Below are positions 11,515 to 24,826 of a DNA stretch of 64,000 nucleotides, piece after piece; the first letter of the stretch is position 1; each line of letters opens with the position of its first letter. Made by a program: the position numbers and the translations under genes. The stretch is taken from assembly GCA_900660155.1 (NCBI GenBank), contig CABFPE010000509.1, forward strand, positions 17,471 through 81,470. The letters run 5' to 3'. Below the pieces are notes generated by a model. It saw nothing but the letters and a program-made list of their open reading frames with translations, made no database searches and was not told the DNA's origin. This DNA is from Hofstenia miamia. Taxonomy: Eukaryota > Xenacoelomorpha > Acoela > Hofsteniidae.

Positions 11515-12086
11515 GAAGCATCCGTCAATTCATGGACAGATACATGTAGATTCAATCTAAAAACAAATAATACAAAATAATTAAATTCTTCCTTAGAAAA
11601 TTTATTAAACTTCAATGCAATCAAATGCAAGTGTGTTATTCCACACGTGAGCATACTATAATTGTGGGAATTAACTTCGTAGAAAACATTAAATTTACAA
11701 AACATTGTAAGCAACTTCTATCTAGAAGCAATGGTCTAACCTATATTCTTAGAGAATTGAAATATAACATTTACAGCATGAATGAAAATATTAGAGTTTT
11801 TGAAGCACTAGTTGTTAGTAGAGTGTGGCATGGTGTATCTGTGTATCGCGAAGAATGTACCATTCTAAAACTTATTTACAGTTTTTTCTCTAGATGTTAT
11901 GTAGCTGGTTTCTATAAACTTTTGTATGATTTTTTAGAAATAAAAGAAAAAGACACAAACCTTGCAAAAAATATAATAAGAAATACAATGCATGCAATGC
12001 ATAATCATTTTTCAAAGAATAAAAATTACGCAGAAATTCTATTAAAGGAAATTTAAAATACAGAATTCCATTTGTCACCCCCACCC

Positions 12087-12106
12087 CACACACACACACA
12101 CACACA
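12087..12106. repeat. (CA)n microsatellite
   Basis: Pure CA dinucleotide run just beyond the 3' end of the LINE. Confidence 0.9.
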
Positions 12107-12619
12107 TAATTCATTTCACTATGTTGGAAAAGCAACATTCTTAGTTCAGCTTAAAAATATTTAATTATACTGTAGACATTGATATATAAATTAATATTAT
12201 GAAAATTCGTATTGTTAATGTAATTTTAGTCGTCAATATGCAATTTGCTAGAGGAAATAAAAGTTTTTAATGGTTTTAATATGAAATGTTTGGTTTTTGC
12301 GATGCATATCATAATTTAGAATAAAATTATTTATGATAACGTTTAAAATAATTATTTAAAGTAGCCATAAATGTTGTATCTGGAATTTTTCAAATTAGAT
12401 CGCCTAAAACATTAGCAATATTTATTATTTACTATTTCGTAAGTTCAACATAAATGATATAATTTTTGGGGGAAATGTAGAGAAAACAGGACAGTACACT
12501 GAAATGGCGCCGTGATGTAATGTAGATTTGTTCTGTGATTCCTCAATTCATTTTGCTGTTACAAATTGATGAGTTCTTTGACAAAATAATTCAAGTTGAT
12601 ATATATCAAGGAAACAATA
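12107..12619. other. Intergenic, nothing recognised
   Basis: AT-rich DNA between the LINE and the Tc1-like element; no supported features. Confidence 0.35.
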
Positions 12620-13905
12620 AAGTACCCGGTGGAAAAAGTTATGTTATAAGTGACAATTTTATTATTAATCAACGGTTAATCAATAATGCTGTGATTTCAT
12701 GCATTGTTGAATGCGTACCGAAGCTCGGTAACCGAACTGTACTCATTTCAACTAGACATCGCGCAATCATTGATACTATCGTAGCATTAGCAAATTTGTC
12801 ATAGCGACACGTGGATGTGATTTAACTGAATTCCAGAGAGGTCAAATCTACCCCTTAATGTTTCATGCAAATTTTTCGCTACCCAAGATTGCTGAATGCC
12901 TCCAGATATCAAAGAATACAATAAAACAGTGTCTACAGAGGTTATCAGCTGGTGGAAATGCTAAAGCAACCAATCGAGCTTCTTGTGGCTGTAAGAAAAG
13001 TACAACTGATGAAGAGGACGAGGAAATTGTATCTTTCTCTTCGGACAATCCTTTTTGTTCTGCAAGAGTAATTAAGCAAAGCTTAAATCTTGAATGCACC
13101 AGAAGGACGATAACAAATCGATTGCTGAGCGGTGGTCTCCAGGCATTTACACCAGCGAGAAAGACAGCCTTGACAGATTAATCATGAACATCGCAGATTG
13201 AAATGGGCTATAGAAAAGTCATCGTGGAGTTTGACGAGGTGGAAGAAAGTGGTATTTTCTGACGAATCGAAGTTCTGTTTCAGTCAGTTACGTGTACAGT
13301 ATGTTCGTCGATCGATAGAAGATCGCTACACTCTGCCGTCTTCCGAACAGATCTGTCGCGCATGTAATGGTATGGGTCGCATTCTCAAGTAATGTCATAC
13401 GAATTTGGTGGGAATTCACGAAAGATTGGATGCACAAAAATACATCGATATCCTTGAAGGTAATCTTCTTCAAGCATGGGATACAATCGCTCAAGCAGGT
13501 GGTATCTTCCAACAAGACAACCGCATCGATAGATTCGGCGAATCGGACGAAACTGTTCCTTGAACACAATGGAATCCTTACCTTAGACTGGCCTGCATTC
13601 AATCCTGACATGAATCCCATCGAAAACGTGTGGACCCAGAAGACAGTGACCAACTGTTTGCTACGCTTGATGTCATTTAGAATGAACTGATCGAAGATGT
13701 CAATTATCGAGTCTCTCTCATCAGTTCAACGTGGGATCGTGTAGCGGCAGTACTGGATGCTAAAGGTGGTTTTACGAGATACTGACCGTTTTCAATGTAT
13801 TTATGCTTTTTGTTACTTTACTTATGAATTGATATTGTTTTTATGATTGACTCTGAAGCACAAGTAGTGGGTTCGAAATAGAGTTAAATGTCTAACCGGG
13901 TACTT
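12620..13905 (+). mobile_element. Tc1-like (DD34E) element, full length but decayed
   Basis: Inverted ends AAGTACCCGGT (left) and ACCGGGTACTT (right) sit next to TA at 12618-12619 and 13906-13907. Inside, a transposase runs from about 12780. The helix-turn-helix region (LPKIAECLQISKNTIKQCLQ) is at 12858-13181, the first catalytic Asp in KKVVFSDESKFCF near 13255, the second in FQQDN near 13513, and the Glu in NPDMNPIENVW near 13620. Spacing is about 34 residues. At least three frame breaks separate these parts, so it cannot encode a working transposase. Confidence 0.85.
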
Positions 13906-13919
13906 TATTTTTTTCTTGA

Positions 13920-13922
<3 letters not shown>

Positions 13923-13955
<33 letters not shown>

Positions 13956-13956
13956 N
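13923..13956. repeat. (TA)n microsatellite ending in an ambiguous base
   Basis: An AT repeat of about 33 bp ends at a single N (13956). CpG density falls from normal to low just after this point, so the N may mark an assembly join. Confidence 0.8.
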
Positions 13957-16893
13957 ACTACATTTAGTATTTTTTTAAAACATTTGTAACTGTGTTTAGT
14001 GAACCATATTACCCTCACCTGTAGGGGAAATTCCAATTTACAAAAATTTGTAGGGGGTTGTTGTAAAATAGACATATATTCTTTTTCCTTATACATATAT
14101 GAATATTTGGTAAAAAAAAACAATAAAAAAACAATCATTGTGTGGATTTTTTTTCATGATGAATGGGTAAGTTTCTCATTTTCCCTACAGTCATTATAAT
14201 TTGTTGTTCTAAGAGCTCATCTTTATTTGATACAGATTTGAGTAAATATAAAATAGATTTTGCAGTATATGTTTTATAATTGATATCTAATGGTGGATAA
14301 GGAGCTATCATGTCTAGAGCCTTTCTTTAATGTAATGCCAATGCATTACAAGTCTTTTAAAAACTTCACTCATTTAGTTTGCTAGACTGTGTTGCATAGA
14401 CAATGAAAAAATACTGCAAATGATTGTCTTATATAATCACATAGAGGTCTAAGCCTAACTCTCTAACATTGGAAGCAATACCCAGAACAAGGGTGGCGTT
14501 GGGGATTTTAATTATTAATTTATAATGACATTTTAAGTTAAGAGCTCGTTTTCTGACATCATGCTGCTTATCGTTGTAATGACTGTAATTTGATGTTGCT
14601 GTGAGCTGTCATGCTCAGATGTAAAATTAATTCATTGCCAGTCTGATTCTGGCAGTCCTGAAACTTGCAAAATTCTTCAATGTAGACTTACTGATTTTAT
14701 ATCTGTGTTCAAATGACTAAATTTTAGGATATATATATATATATATATTAAATTGTTTTGTTGTCAAAAAAATTATTTTAACCTGCAACTATTCAAAAAG
14801 TAAAGTTATGTTTTTCCAAAAGTATGTGAACTGCAGAGGTGCAGACTGAGAGGAACTTGGGATCAATCACAATCTAAAATTCAATAATAATTTAAAATAT
14901 TGAAAATATTATGATTAATGTTTATAATTATGAGACGCATTACTAATATAAATAGCAAATTTAAATAACTATATACTCACATTAATTGATATTGAAAACA
15001 TATAAAACAAATGATTGTCTGGTATATCACATAGAGTTCGAACCCTAACTCTCTAATTTTGAAAGCAATATCCAGTATAATAGATGGTCATTCATTTGAC
15101 ATGGGTCTCCATTATTGTCCTCAATATAAATGGTATTAAATTTGTAAGCAACAGTTTATTTATATATTTATGATTTTTGTAACATATTGTTGCTTAAGTT
15201 TATTTATTTTCTGCTGCTGTTCTAGCAATAAAATATTTACCATCACATGTTAATAATTTCTTTCAATATATTCATTTTAAGCTTTTTAAGTTCCATGAAT
15301 AATTTCTTTTGGGTGATAGAACATGTGAAGCAAAGTATCAGAACAGGAAAATACACTAAGCTATACAATTTTGCCCAAATATACAGTATATTTTTTAATT
15401 GTACATGTATAAAGAATACATGAAAATGATGGCACATGATAATTGCCTACTTTTCAAAAATCTCCCTCTATCCCGATTTCATGAATTTTATATTCAAACT
15501 TATTTCTGTTCGGGAAATAATGGAAGTCAAATCCCTCAATCTGAGCATCTTCCAATGCAAATATGTCATTTTGATAAGGTAATTTAATCAATTATTATAA
15601 AGTTAAATCTCTAATGTTCAAGAGAAAAAATTACATTTACTACCACTGGGGTAAGTTTTTACCCCAACATTGTTAAATTGTGTTTTTGCTCCTTTAAATA
15701 AAAAATAATAAATATATTTTCTACACAGCAACCAAAAGCGTATAGAAGTGTACAACTTAAGTAAGTACATAGATATTTATATTCATTCAATTTAAAAATA
15801 TTGATTTGTTTTCTTAGAAAGACTATTAGAAACAATTTTTGAATGATATTTGCGAGCAATCTAACTGGATTTTCCATCAACTCACCAAGGTTTCTAATCC
15901 TAACTTCTGAAGCAGACAGGACAACGTGTTGGACTTCTAGCCGTGATAGATCCATCCAGACCTTGGAAATTGCTGCAAAGTACCAACTAGGGGAAATATT
16001 TCTAGTGGCAGGGGAAGAATAATAATAGTCTTTGCAAGTTGATGCAGAAAAATTGGACGCTTATGTGTCACACTCATAGCAGAATAGTGTTTCAAAGTAA
16101 GAAATAAAACAATAACTAGTCAGTTGCTGAACATTGCAAATGGCCAATTAGAGTCATTTCCTTGCAAGAATTGTACAACTCACCACTTCATCAAGTATGT
16201 AATTATTGTACAATACAAGGCAATATTCCTCACCAGCAACAATTATGCTGCAATGCAATGTAGATAAAAGAGACTTTGCTCTTGATACAATTATCAAGTC
16301 ATCTTGAATTCCAAAGATGTTAGAGTGCTCATTTTGTGATATATTGAGAATCGCGGGCTGGAATTATAATTACACTAGCTAACTAATTGACTTTGCAGAG
16401 GGTTGAAAGAGCGACCTCATAAAAACAGCCCCAATTCCAGTAATTAGAATTATTAAACTAACATTGGCAATTCATCCAAGTAGCTAAGACTTTTTAGGTA
16501 AATTCCAGGATGACCAATTCATATGGCTTCCAGCCGAAGTGCTGGCAAAAAGGAGAAGTGCTTAACCTTAGTGAATGGGGCTACCTTAGATTTCTCACAT
16601 TTTATTTTCTATCTCAACAAAGAATAAACATCTCATTTTCATTGTTATTTCTCAGCTCACTAAATAATAGCATGTAGTTACCATGCATTTGTGCTAACCA
16701 ATGGCATAATATCATCACAGTGCATCTAATTATAGGTGCATGTACGTGTTGCATATAGAACAAGAGATTTATTATTTCCTTATACCTATCCGTATCCATA
16801 ACCTAAGCCGTCCACAATTTGAGCTAGATAATCTGAAAGATCTCTAGAAGCTATGTGTTGCCCTGTACTTTAAGGAAAGTAGTCCCAAATTGT
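13957..16893. other. Unassigned DNA with a short dispersed repeat
   Basis: No gene was recognised. A 68-bp segment at 14417-14484 recurs in direct orientation at 15008-15075 (both begin CAAATGATTGTC and share CCTAACTCTCTAA). A minus-strand frame at 15659-15955 contains LSRLEVQHVVLSASEV but matches no family I know. CpG is at about a third of the expected level. A short TA repeat is at 14731-14748. Confidence 0.5.
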
Positions 16894-17523
16894 CGCCTTG
16901 CTTACACAATCATTTTTATACCAAAAATTGAATAAAGTATATATGAAGGTAAAACAGGAGAGTTGAGCAATTTGTATTATAAGGTCTGAATGGGGCAATT
17001 TTTTATCCCACAGTCACTAATGTGTTAACCCATCATTTTGCAGTACCAATTCAAAATTCTTACTATCTCAGTGCATTGTAATGTCTCTTTGGCATTATGA
17101 TGCAATGTCACCATTATGCTCATGCTTATTTAAGTATTTTTTCAGGCTAGCCATTTATTTGCAAAGTCTATTTCCATTTCAGCTTCAAAACTTAACCATG
17201 CTTTAATTAATTAACATCTAATTAGAATAAGTGAGGTATACAGCTTCAAACAACAAGCACAATTTTTTTTACAATTTAACTTTAAGCAGAAGAAGTTACT
17301 GTTGATGTGATGAAACATTTGGGCATCAGCAAAGTAGAGATCTATTTTTATGTAGATATTTTCAGTTATATGATTCACATATATATATGCCATCATTCAA
17401 CAACCATTTTCAAGAAAAAAGATTTTGCTCATTTTCAAAGATGTTTAACAAATACTTTCACATAGGAAGACATACAATTTTGAAACTTGCAAATACTATT
17501 TTTAATTTGTGCATTCCATATTA

Positions 17524-18270
17524 TGGCATAATTGCAATCAATTCAAAATTAGTATTATGGACATATTAATTTACAATGTTTAATTTCCTAAAATTGGACA
17601 AATTTGATTTTGGATAATCTGTGCAATTTTAGCTTAAATATCTCTGCCATAATTACACAGGAATTTCTGTTCATGCAGTGTAAAAGGTTACTGTGCAGAA
17701 CCTGTTTCTATTTACTACTATTAGCTATAGTATGTTATTGATTATTTTTCTACCAGCTTTGTTCTTATAAATATGAGTGTTTATATTTATTATGCTGTTG
17801 AAGGTAAACTTTGCTTACATTTTATCTTTGACTATACTTTTCTGAAATTGATGTTTTTCTAAACCATCTCAACTTTGTTTAAGAGTACCTAGTAGTGGTA
17901 CAGCTCAGCTAATATATTCTTTAACAGATAGGGCTAGAAGTACAAATAGGGGTTTTACCTTTATGCAATCTGTTCATTAATTATAATTGTTATTATTGCA
18001 ACCCCCTAAATTGGATGAGTTAAGGAATGTACTCTTTTACTAGGTGTTCTGTTTTGGGTTGGCCAAGTGTATCCACTCTTCCCCATTTGATCTCCTGGTT
18101 ATTCTTTACTTTTACTAGAGATAGGTACTACAATAGCAGGAGTAACTATTAACAACTGTAGCTTTAGCAACTCCATGGTCAACTCAAATCCTTTATTAGA
18201 TAAGGAATTTGAACTACTGCTTATTTAATACCCCTCCCTCATGGTGACCATGGCAATACACATTTAACCA
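17524..18270 (+). repeat. Upstream long terminal repeat (family A)
   Basis: Shares long stretches with 39679-40519, for example AAAAGGTTACTGTGCAGAAC and TAGGTGTTCTGTTTTGGGTT. A third, inverted copy of the same family lies near 23.66-24.40 kb. Confidence 0.8.
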
Positions 18271-18654
18271 GTAACATTTATAATTAACTTTAATACTGTT
18301 AATGAATTTACTGAAACAACCACAGAATGAAACAGAACCCTGTTAAGAAAAGAATGATTGACACAATTGCAATTGAAATGCAGCACAAAGCTACAATACC
18401 TAGTATTGAATGAATTCAATGTATTAAATGAATGAAAATGCAAACCCTACACCAACTAAACCTATTTGTTAAATTCTTGTTAAGCTGTACCCTGAGAAGC
18501 CTCTTCAACAATAAAAAAAATTAATGCCAAACACTTGTCAAAATCAGAAAGTTACAGTCCCTGAGCAAACTAGTCAAACCCCACAGTCATGATATTGTAG
18601 AATCTTGCCAATACTAATTTTGCAGTGATTTATGAGTTGCTAGTCCATTCTCAN

Positions 18655-19430
18655 TTTGTACATGTGAACAATCAATGCAGTCAGCAAGAAAGTTAATTCA
18701 TAAACCAGTCAACAGTCCACTAACTTACTAGATAGTAAATACATCATACAAAAGAACTGTACAGTAAACATTTAGATGTAATAATCTGCAAGCAATGAAA
18801 GATAGGAAAGCTATAATGGGTAAAAATCCCTATTCCTATTTGTAACCTATAAGCACATCAAGAAATCTACAGGTACTGCCCTCACCATGCAGATCATGAG
18901 GCTGCTCCAGAATTCCTATAATTGTATTCAGGGACCACTGTATGATTACTCTAGTGCTTGAACATTTAGCTTTCCATGTAACTATTAAATAACCTGACAA
19001 ATATTAATGAAGTAAATCCAATAAAATTTGTTCATCAATGATTCTAACAATCAGTGTATATTTATAGCACATTTAGGTAAATAATCAAACACTTGGCTAG
19101 TACCTGTTGATTGAAGCTTGTTTACAATTTTCCCTTGCATTTCTAGTTCTTAGTTCTTCTTAAATTACATTAATTAGTGTAAGCTCTTTGGTCATCTTAA
19201 TGTTTGACAAATACTACCAAGTTAATTTAAATATCAAACTGCTTCAAACATTTTACAAATTAAATAATCTATCATATCCATGTGTTTGACAATTTAATTA
19301 ATATTACATTTTAGTCTTAGTTACTTCCATTCTTTTTCTCATTTTGACCACACATGGCTTCTGATGGATTATGCTACAATATGATTCCCTCATAAAGGAG
19401 CAACTCATAGAAAAATTCTTTCCTTCAATA
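18655..19430 (-). repeat. Inverted copy of an LTR-LINE junction
   Basis: Reverse-complement homologue of 21220-22105. Shared landmarks include GGAAAATTGTAAACAAG, ACTTTCTTGCTGACTGCATT and GGAAAGCTAAATGTTCAAGC. Both copies also carry the same adjoining piece of LINE reverse transcriptase, so the junction itself was copied. The low-coordinate end coincides with a single ambiguous base at 18654. Confidence 0.7.
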
Positions 19431-19799
19431 TCAAATTACAGAAACTGAAAGAAAAAATCAAAATAATACAAATAAAAAATTGTAAACATTTCAATGAAAT
19501 CCACCAGGACAACTGAAATCTCTTAAACAAAATTGTTGTCTCAAAACAAGACAAAAGGAAAATTCTACATGATTATGATCTAATCATAAAAAGACAAACA
19601 GTAACTCTTCAAAGAATTTAAGGAAATTAAGGAACAAAACAAATGTTTACATGCTGCAATCCAAGCCACAAACCATGAACAATACAAAGTTATCAAACAT
19701 AATACAAATCTGTTAAAACAAGCCAAAAAGTACAATGAGCATAACATTCAAATTACAAGCCATTTAATCTCACAGGAAGCAAAGAACAAACAGCTACAA

Positions 19800-22700
19800 C
19801 AGAATAGAATAGAATATAATTTCTTATTAATTGTAGTACATTTGCATATTTATACCCCTCAACAAAAGCTGTTAATACTACATTTAATGTGTCAATAACA
19901 ACATAAAATACTCAAAAATATTAAAACATGGATTCAGAACTGTCAGTTTACACAGTTTATTGCTAATTATTGATATCTTTTAAAAAACTGGAATCCTTTC
20001 CATGATGTAGAACCTATTTTAGGGATATCTTGTTTATGGAGGTAGTTATTAATTTGATTTTCAAATTTAATTTGCTTTTGATTTGCTTTATTTCAATTGG
20101 TAAGTTATTCCATAGATCAACTGCTAAGCTTAAAAACAAATTTTTAAGAAAATGCTTCTTGAACTTCACTTTACTTGAATGATAAGTTGAACACACATAT
20201 ATAGAAAATTGCAGTTTACTGTAAGGTGAGTGCTGGTTTGAGATATCCCAAAATTTTATTAATGAAAAGTAATTTATAGTATATGAAGCATCATTAATAC
20301 AATATAAATGTTTTTCATCCATAGTAGAATAATTTAAACTTTAGCTTCCCATTTGATTTGTGAATCAATTTTATTTATTAAAGAGTTGTTTATTTTATTA
20401 AATAAGATATTACAGTATCTGTAATGACTTAATACTAGAGAGTTAGCTAATGTTAATTTCATTTTGCATTTATAAAATTTGCTACATGTGAAATAGTTTT
20501 AATTCCCATTTCCATTTTTCATAGTACTATGTGTATGTGATTTGAATAGTTGAATTTATTGTCAATTGTTATTCCAAGATATTTGAAAGTTTCAACTTGA
20601 GCAATTTTTGACCCCAAAAAATTTCAAATATGTGATCAATGATCTTTATTAAATGGAGACAACACAGAATTCTGTTTTAGTGGGATTTACAGTTAAATTA
20701 TGATTATTGAAATATCTTAGAAATTGAGATAGATTTTTTTCTAATTTACTAATCAACATTTCTATTTGATAATCATATGTGTATATACATGTATTGTCAG
20801 CATAATTTACTATTCCACAGTCATTGATTAAACTGCAATTTAAATCATTAACATACAACAAAAAAGAACAGAGGTCCTAAAATATACCATTTAATTTGAC
20901 TCTTTGAAATCAATCACTTAAGTAGCATCTTATTAAATGTATACTATTAGAATCAAGACCAATGTATTCTAGTTATCTAAGAAGAATCTGATTATCAATG
21001 GTGTCAAATGCTTTTGACAAGTCAATAGAAGCCTTTGTGACAAAAAGGTTATTATCAAGATAAGATCTCCAATTTTCAGTAGTGTAAAGTAAGGCATCAG
21101 AGATAGATGTTAATTTGTTCAAATATTAGTTTTTTGAATTTTTTTGCAAAAGATGAGATAATTGATATGGGCCAGTAATTGCAATATCTTAAAGGGTTAT
21201 CTTTTTATATATGGGAGTAACATTAGCTAATTTTAATATTGATGGAAAAGTATTTAGTTTTATGCAGTTATTGATGATATTGTGGCATAATCCATTAAAT
21301 AACCATATATGGTCAAAGTGAGAAGAAAGATGGATGTAGCTAAGACTAAAATGTAATAATGATTAAAATGTAAACACATCGTTATGATTGATTATTTGAT
21401 TTGTAAATTGTTTTATGCAGTTTTATATTTAAAATTTACTCAACAGTATTTGGCAAAAACAAAGATGGCCAAACAGCATACTCTAATTAACACTGACATT
21501 GCATAATTAAAAGCAGAACTAAAATGAGAGGGAAAATTGTAAACAAGATTTGATCAAACAGGTACTAGTCAAGTATTTGATTATTTACTAAAAAGTGCTA
21601 TAAATATGTAATGAATGTTAAAATGGTTGATGAACAAATTTACTTTGGATTTACTTCTTCTCTTGTTAGGTTATTTTATAGTTTATGGAAAGCTAAATGT
21701 TCAAGCACTAGAGGTAATTGTACGGTGGTTCCCACATACATTTAAAGGAATGCTGGAGCAGCCTCACAATCAGCTATTCAATGGTGGTGAGGGCAAAAGC
21801 TGTAGTTTCCTCTAGGTGCTTTTAGGTTATGAATAGGGATAGGGGTTTTTCTCCATTGTAGCTTTCCTATTACTGGTTGCTTGTCAGTTGTTAGTTATTA
21901 TCAGTTATTATGGTTATATTTATGTTGCTCTACCTGTTTATTCTCTACTTATTGAATTCCTGTTGCTCATGGTTTTTTATCATAGTCATTAGTTCAGTAT
22001 TGAATCCAAGTTGCTCATGGTTTTTTAATCTAGACCTTTGGCTGACTTATGCATTTACTTTCTTGCTGACTGCATTGATTTTTTACATGTACAATTACTA
22101 TATCTGTAGGGCTATTATATGTAAGGATCAATAACAAGCTAAAGCATTGTGGTTGTGATACTCCATACTATTACTCACATAATCATAATAACAAAAACAA
22201 TCAATGCACTGAATTGATAAATAGTCACACAACCACCATCACTGAGCTTCCCATTCACACACTAATTCCATTAATGGTTTCCATCACAGAATTCAAGTAA
22301 AAGCTGGTCAAGATGTCTCTGGAACTGCATGGCACTGCTTCCATCTACCACTCTAAACCTAAATGAGTTGTTATTGGTTACCCAGTTAGGAAAGCTAATG
22401 TTTATTAATTAAAGTTAATTAACTGAACACTCAACTAAGAAGAGAGGATTAGGAACTTGTCACAAGTGGAGAGACTATTAAAGTTAAGTTCCAGAGAGAG
22501 AACATATTCAAAAATGATTTGTTTTCCTATATTTGTAAGGGACTTCCAGAACCAATTCAACAACAGTTTGAATTAAAATGTGATGCTGATGATTCATTTG
22601 AAAGGATGATAAGAAAAGGATTAGGGATACAAGTCATGATGGAGAATAATGCTTGAATAAATGAAAAGTCAACAACAATAAAGGCAACAACACTGCCTAC

Positions 22701-23450
22701 AATAAATGGAACTAGTAAAATGAGGAAAGAGGAAGTTGGAAAACCAAAAGACATAAGACATAAAGGGCTAACAATCAATTTTGCACAATCTTTAATACAC
22801 CATGCTGGTATTTTAAAAGGTCTGCTTGATTTTTTGACCTCTAGCTTAGCTATAGCTTTAAGAACTTCATATCAGTTCACAAATCTGAATGAAAAAGAAT
22901 TTTGGGGAACTTTGCACCTAGATTTTTCAGGTATAAGGGCAATGAAGGTCCCAGATATTTGCCTAGGTTAATGAATTGATTAATGAATTCATTAGCAATA
23001 TCTTTGGGTTTGGTAAAAATTGCTCCATTAGTATTTTCAATAAAATGCAATTGTTGAACACAACCTTTATTCCTATTCAGTGTGTTGTTGATAAAGTCCC
23101 ATTTTTGTTTAGGGTCATTTATTCTACTAAGTAGTGATTTCATGTAGTGGTTTTGTGCTGCTGTTAGTTCATTATTTCATTTATTCCTTGCAATCTTATA
23201 TAGCCTGTAGTTGTCAACAGTTTTATTTTGTATGTAGGTTTTGTAAGCCCAATTTTTGCATTTGACAAGTTTTTTAGATTGGGAGTTAACCAGGAAGAGC
23301 ACATGATTTGATGGATAGAACTATCATGTTTAGACAAAATTTTCTTAGTTGGACAATATAAGTTTACATAAGTGGTGAGTGAATGTATAAGTGAATTAAA
23401 CATAAAGATTACATCTTCAGATAGAAAGACACTATTCCAAGATTCATTTT
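19800..23450 (-). mobile_element. Jockey/CR1-like LINE, interrupted
   Basis: Read on the minus strand, 23.40-22.74 kb encodes the linker between endonuclease and reverse transcriptase (EVLKAIAKLEVKKSS). After a 1.4-kb insertion, 21.33-20.65 kb encodes reverse transcriptase (FPSILKLANVTPIYKK, SIDLSKAFDTIDNQ, and YADNT where YADDT is usual). 20.32-20.01 kb encodes the C-terminus (AVDLWNNLPIEIKQIK). The 3' end carries an ATTCT-type short repeat near 19.80-19.82 kb. There are several frame breaks and the catalytic second Asp is replaced by Asn, so it is dead. Confidence 0.8.
21340..22735 (+). mobile_element. LTR plus gag 5' fragment (family B) inside the LINE
   Basis: An LTR-like stretch (homologous to 18655-19430 inverted) is followed by a capsid-type gag reading near 22.44-22.65 kb (NDLFSYICKGLPEPIQQQFE). 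It lies between two parts of a minus-strand LINE that are in the correct order on either side, so it appears to be an insertion. This is a fossil with only the 5' portion, and it is broken. Confidence 0.55.
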
Positions 23451-23659
23451 CTAAGCAAATTCTTAGAATTTTTATTAATGCTGGGTCTTTTTCATGAATC
23501 TTTACCTAAGTTCTTTCATTTGTATTCTCCATATTGATAGATGAAAAGCAAGTAATCATACAATGATCAGAATAGGGACATTCACTGCAGGCATACTACT
23601 TGTAATTGTGGCATCAGCATTGAAATCTGTGTAGACAAAACACCAGGATTTGCTAATGT

Positions 23660-24400
23660 CTCACTAATTAACAGCCTGACTCCAGAGCCAAACATGCCTA
23701 TTCCCAGTAAAAGTTAAAGGTAGCTGGGAGATCAGGTAAAAGAAGATTGCATGGCAACACTTGGCTGACCTTAAGCAGAGAACCTTATCAGAAAGAGTCA
23801 TTTTAGATGGAGCCATAATTCAAATGAAGAGAGAGAGAAGCCCTAAAAGCTTTTGGGTGCAAAATGTACCCTACATGCTTGTAAAACCTAAAAACATAAT
23901 GAATGACAAGCAGTTGTGTAAAGCCCTATTCCTAAACCTGCTGAAGTGCTGTATTGATGAACTTGTAAAGCTGTACCTGAACAAGGCACCCTTAGCAACA
24001 ATTAGATAATTTAGAAAAGCATTTTAAATGAAATAGATACACAACAAAAAATAAAGGTTGAGTAAAATCTATTGAACATTATTTAACAAAAGCAACATAT
24101 TTGAAGAAAAGAAAATGGGTAATGTATTAACAAAATGTAGCACTAAAGCATACCATAAATACTAACAGGTACAGCAATAACCAGAAATACTGTGTTTGTC
24201 TAACCATAATATGTCATTTGAGGCATTTACAAATTCATTAAAATAGTGTACAATTTAATATTTAATAATTTCAAATTATTAATTATAAAATGTCCACTGT
24301 GTGAGCTGCTGAGCATATTGTAAGAGTGAGACTACACATTGATTGCTTTAAGAAAGAATATTGGGAAATTCAGAAGCATGAGTTGTATAACAAATAGTTT
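23660..24400 (-). repeat. Third LTR copy of family A, inverted
   Basis: Reverse-complement similarity to 39.9-40.4 kb, for example CCCAGTAAAAGTTAAAGG and CTTTTGGGTGCAAAATGTA against the matching LTR stretches. It could be the 3' LTR of the minus-strand fragment at 31.25-32.77 kb of the same family. Edges are approximate. Confidence 0.6.
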
Positions 24401-24826
24401 CCAATTCAGTTGTCAGAGTTTTTGAAAATTTGTAAAACTTTGGGTCTAGCATTTTCATAGAGATCAGTAGGTGTTAACCTTGGGCCTATGCTCTGCATTG
24501 ATGACAAAAAGAATAACATCCACTGAGCATGTGAGGATTTTGGTATTGTAAGTCCAGCATAGTTTGTTCCTGGTTTCTTCCAAAAGTTGTCTCACATAAA
24601 ACTAACTGCTTTGGGGGTTGCTATAAAGTATGAATGTAGCATTTTGTCTCCTACCTTAGACACCTTGTGCTGCTGTTCTTTGATTCTCTGGGACCTAACA
24701 CTGGTAGAAGCATGTGATGAAGGGCTGGGACTAGAGGGGGTTATCAAGTCACTGTGAGGTGTTCAAATGTTAGCACTTAAACTAGCAAAAGGCACTCTGT
24801 ACTTCCTTGACTCATTGGATTCCCAA

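Larger units (their letters stand above)
9480..12058 (+). mobile_element. LINE interrupted by two DNA transposons
   Basis: Reverse transcriptase relics run from about 9590 (NAIFFDFSKTSDTI, the DLSKAFDTI motif) through the QGTxLSP motif, which straddles the maT insertion at 9771-11054. They continue past an hAT-type MITE (11224-11514) to a long intact 3' frame at 11625-12056. That frame encodes the thumb and C-terminus (INFVENIKFTKHCKQLL; LRELKYNIYS; FFSRCYVAGFYKLLYDF), as in Jockey/CR1-type ORF2. The upstream part has several frame breaks. The 3' end is near the CA repeat at 12087. Confidence 0.75.

Noticed and set aside
12535-12804. Plus-strand open frame of 89 codons
   Set aside because: It crosses the left end of the Tc1-like element and is in a different frame from the transposase.
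15659-15955. Minus-strand frame of 98 codons (LSRLEVQHVVLSASEV)
   Set aside because: No family recognised and no splice partner found; kept only as a remark in the unassigned stretch.
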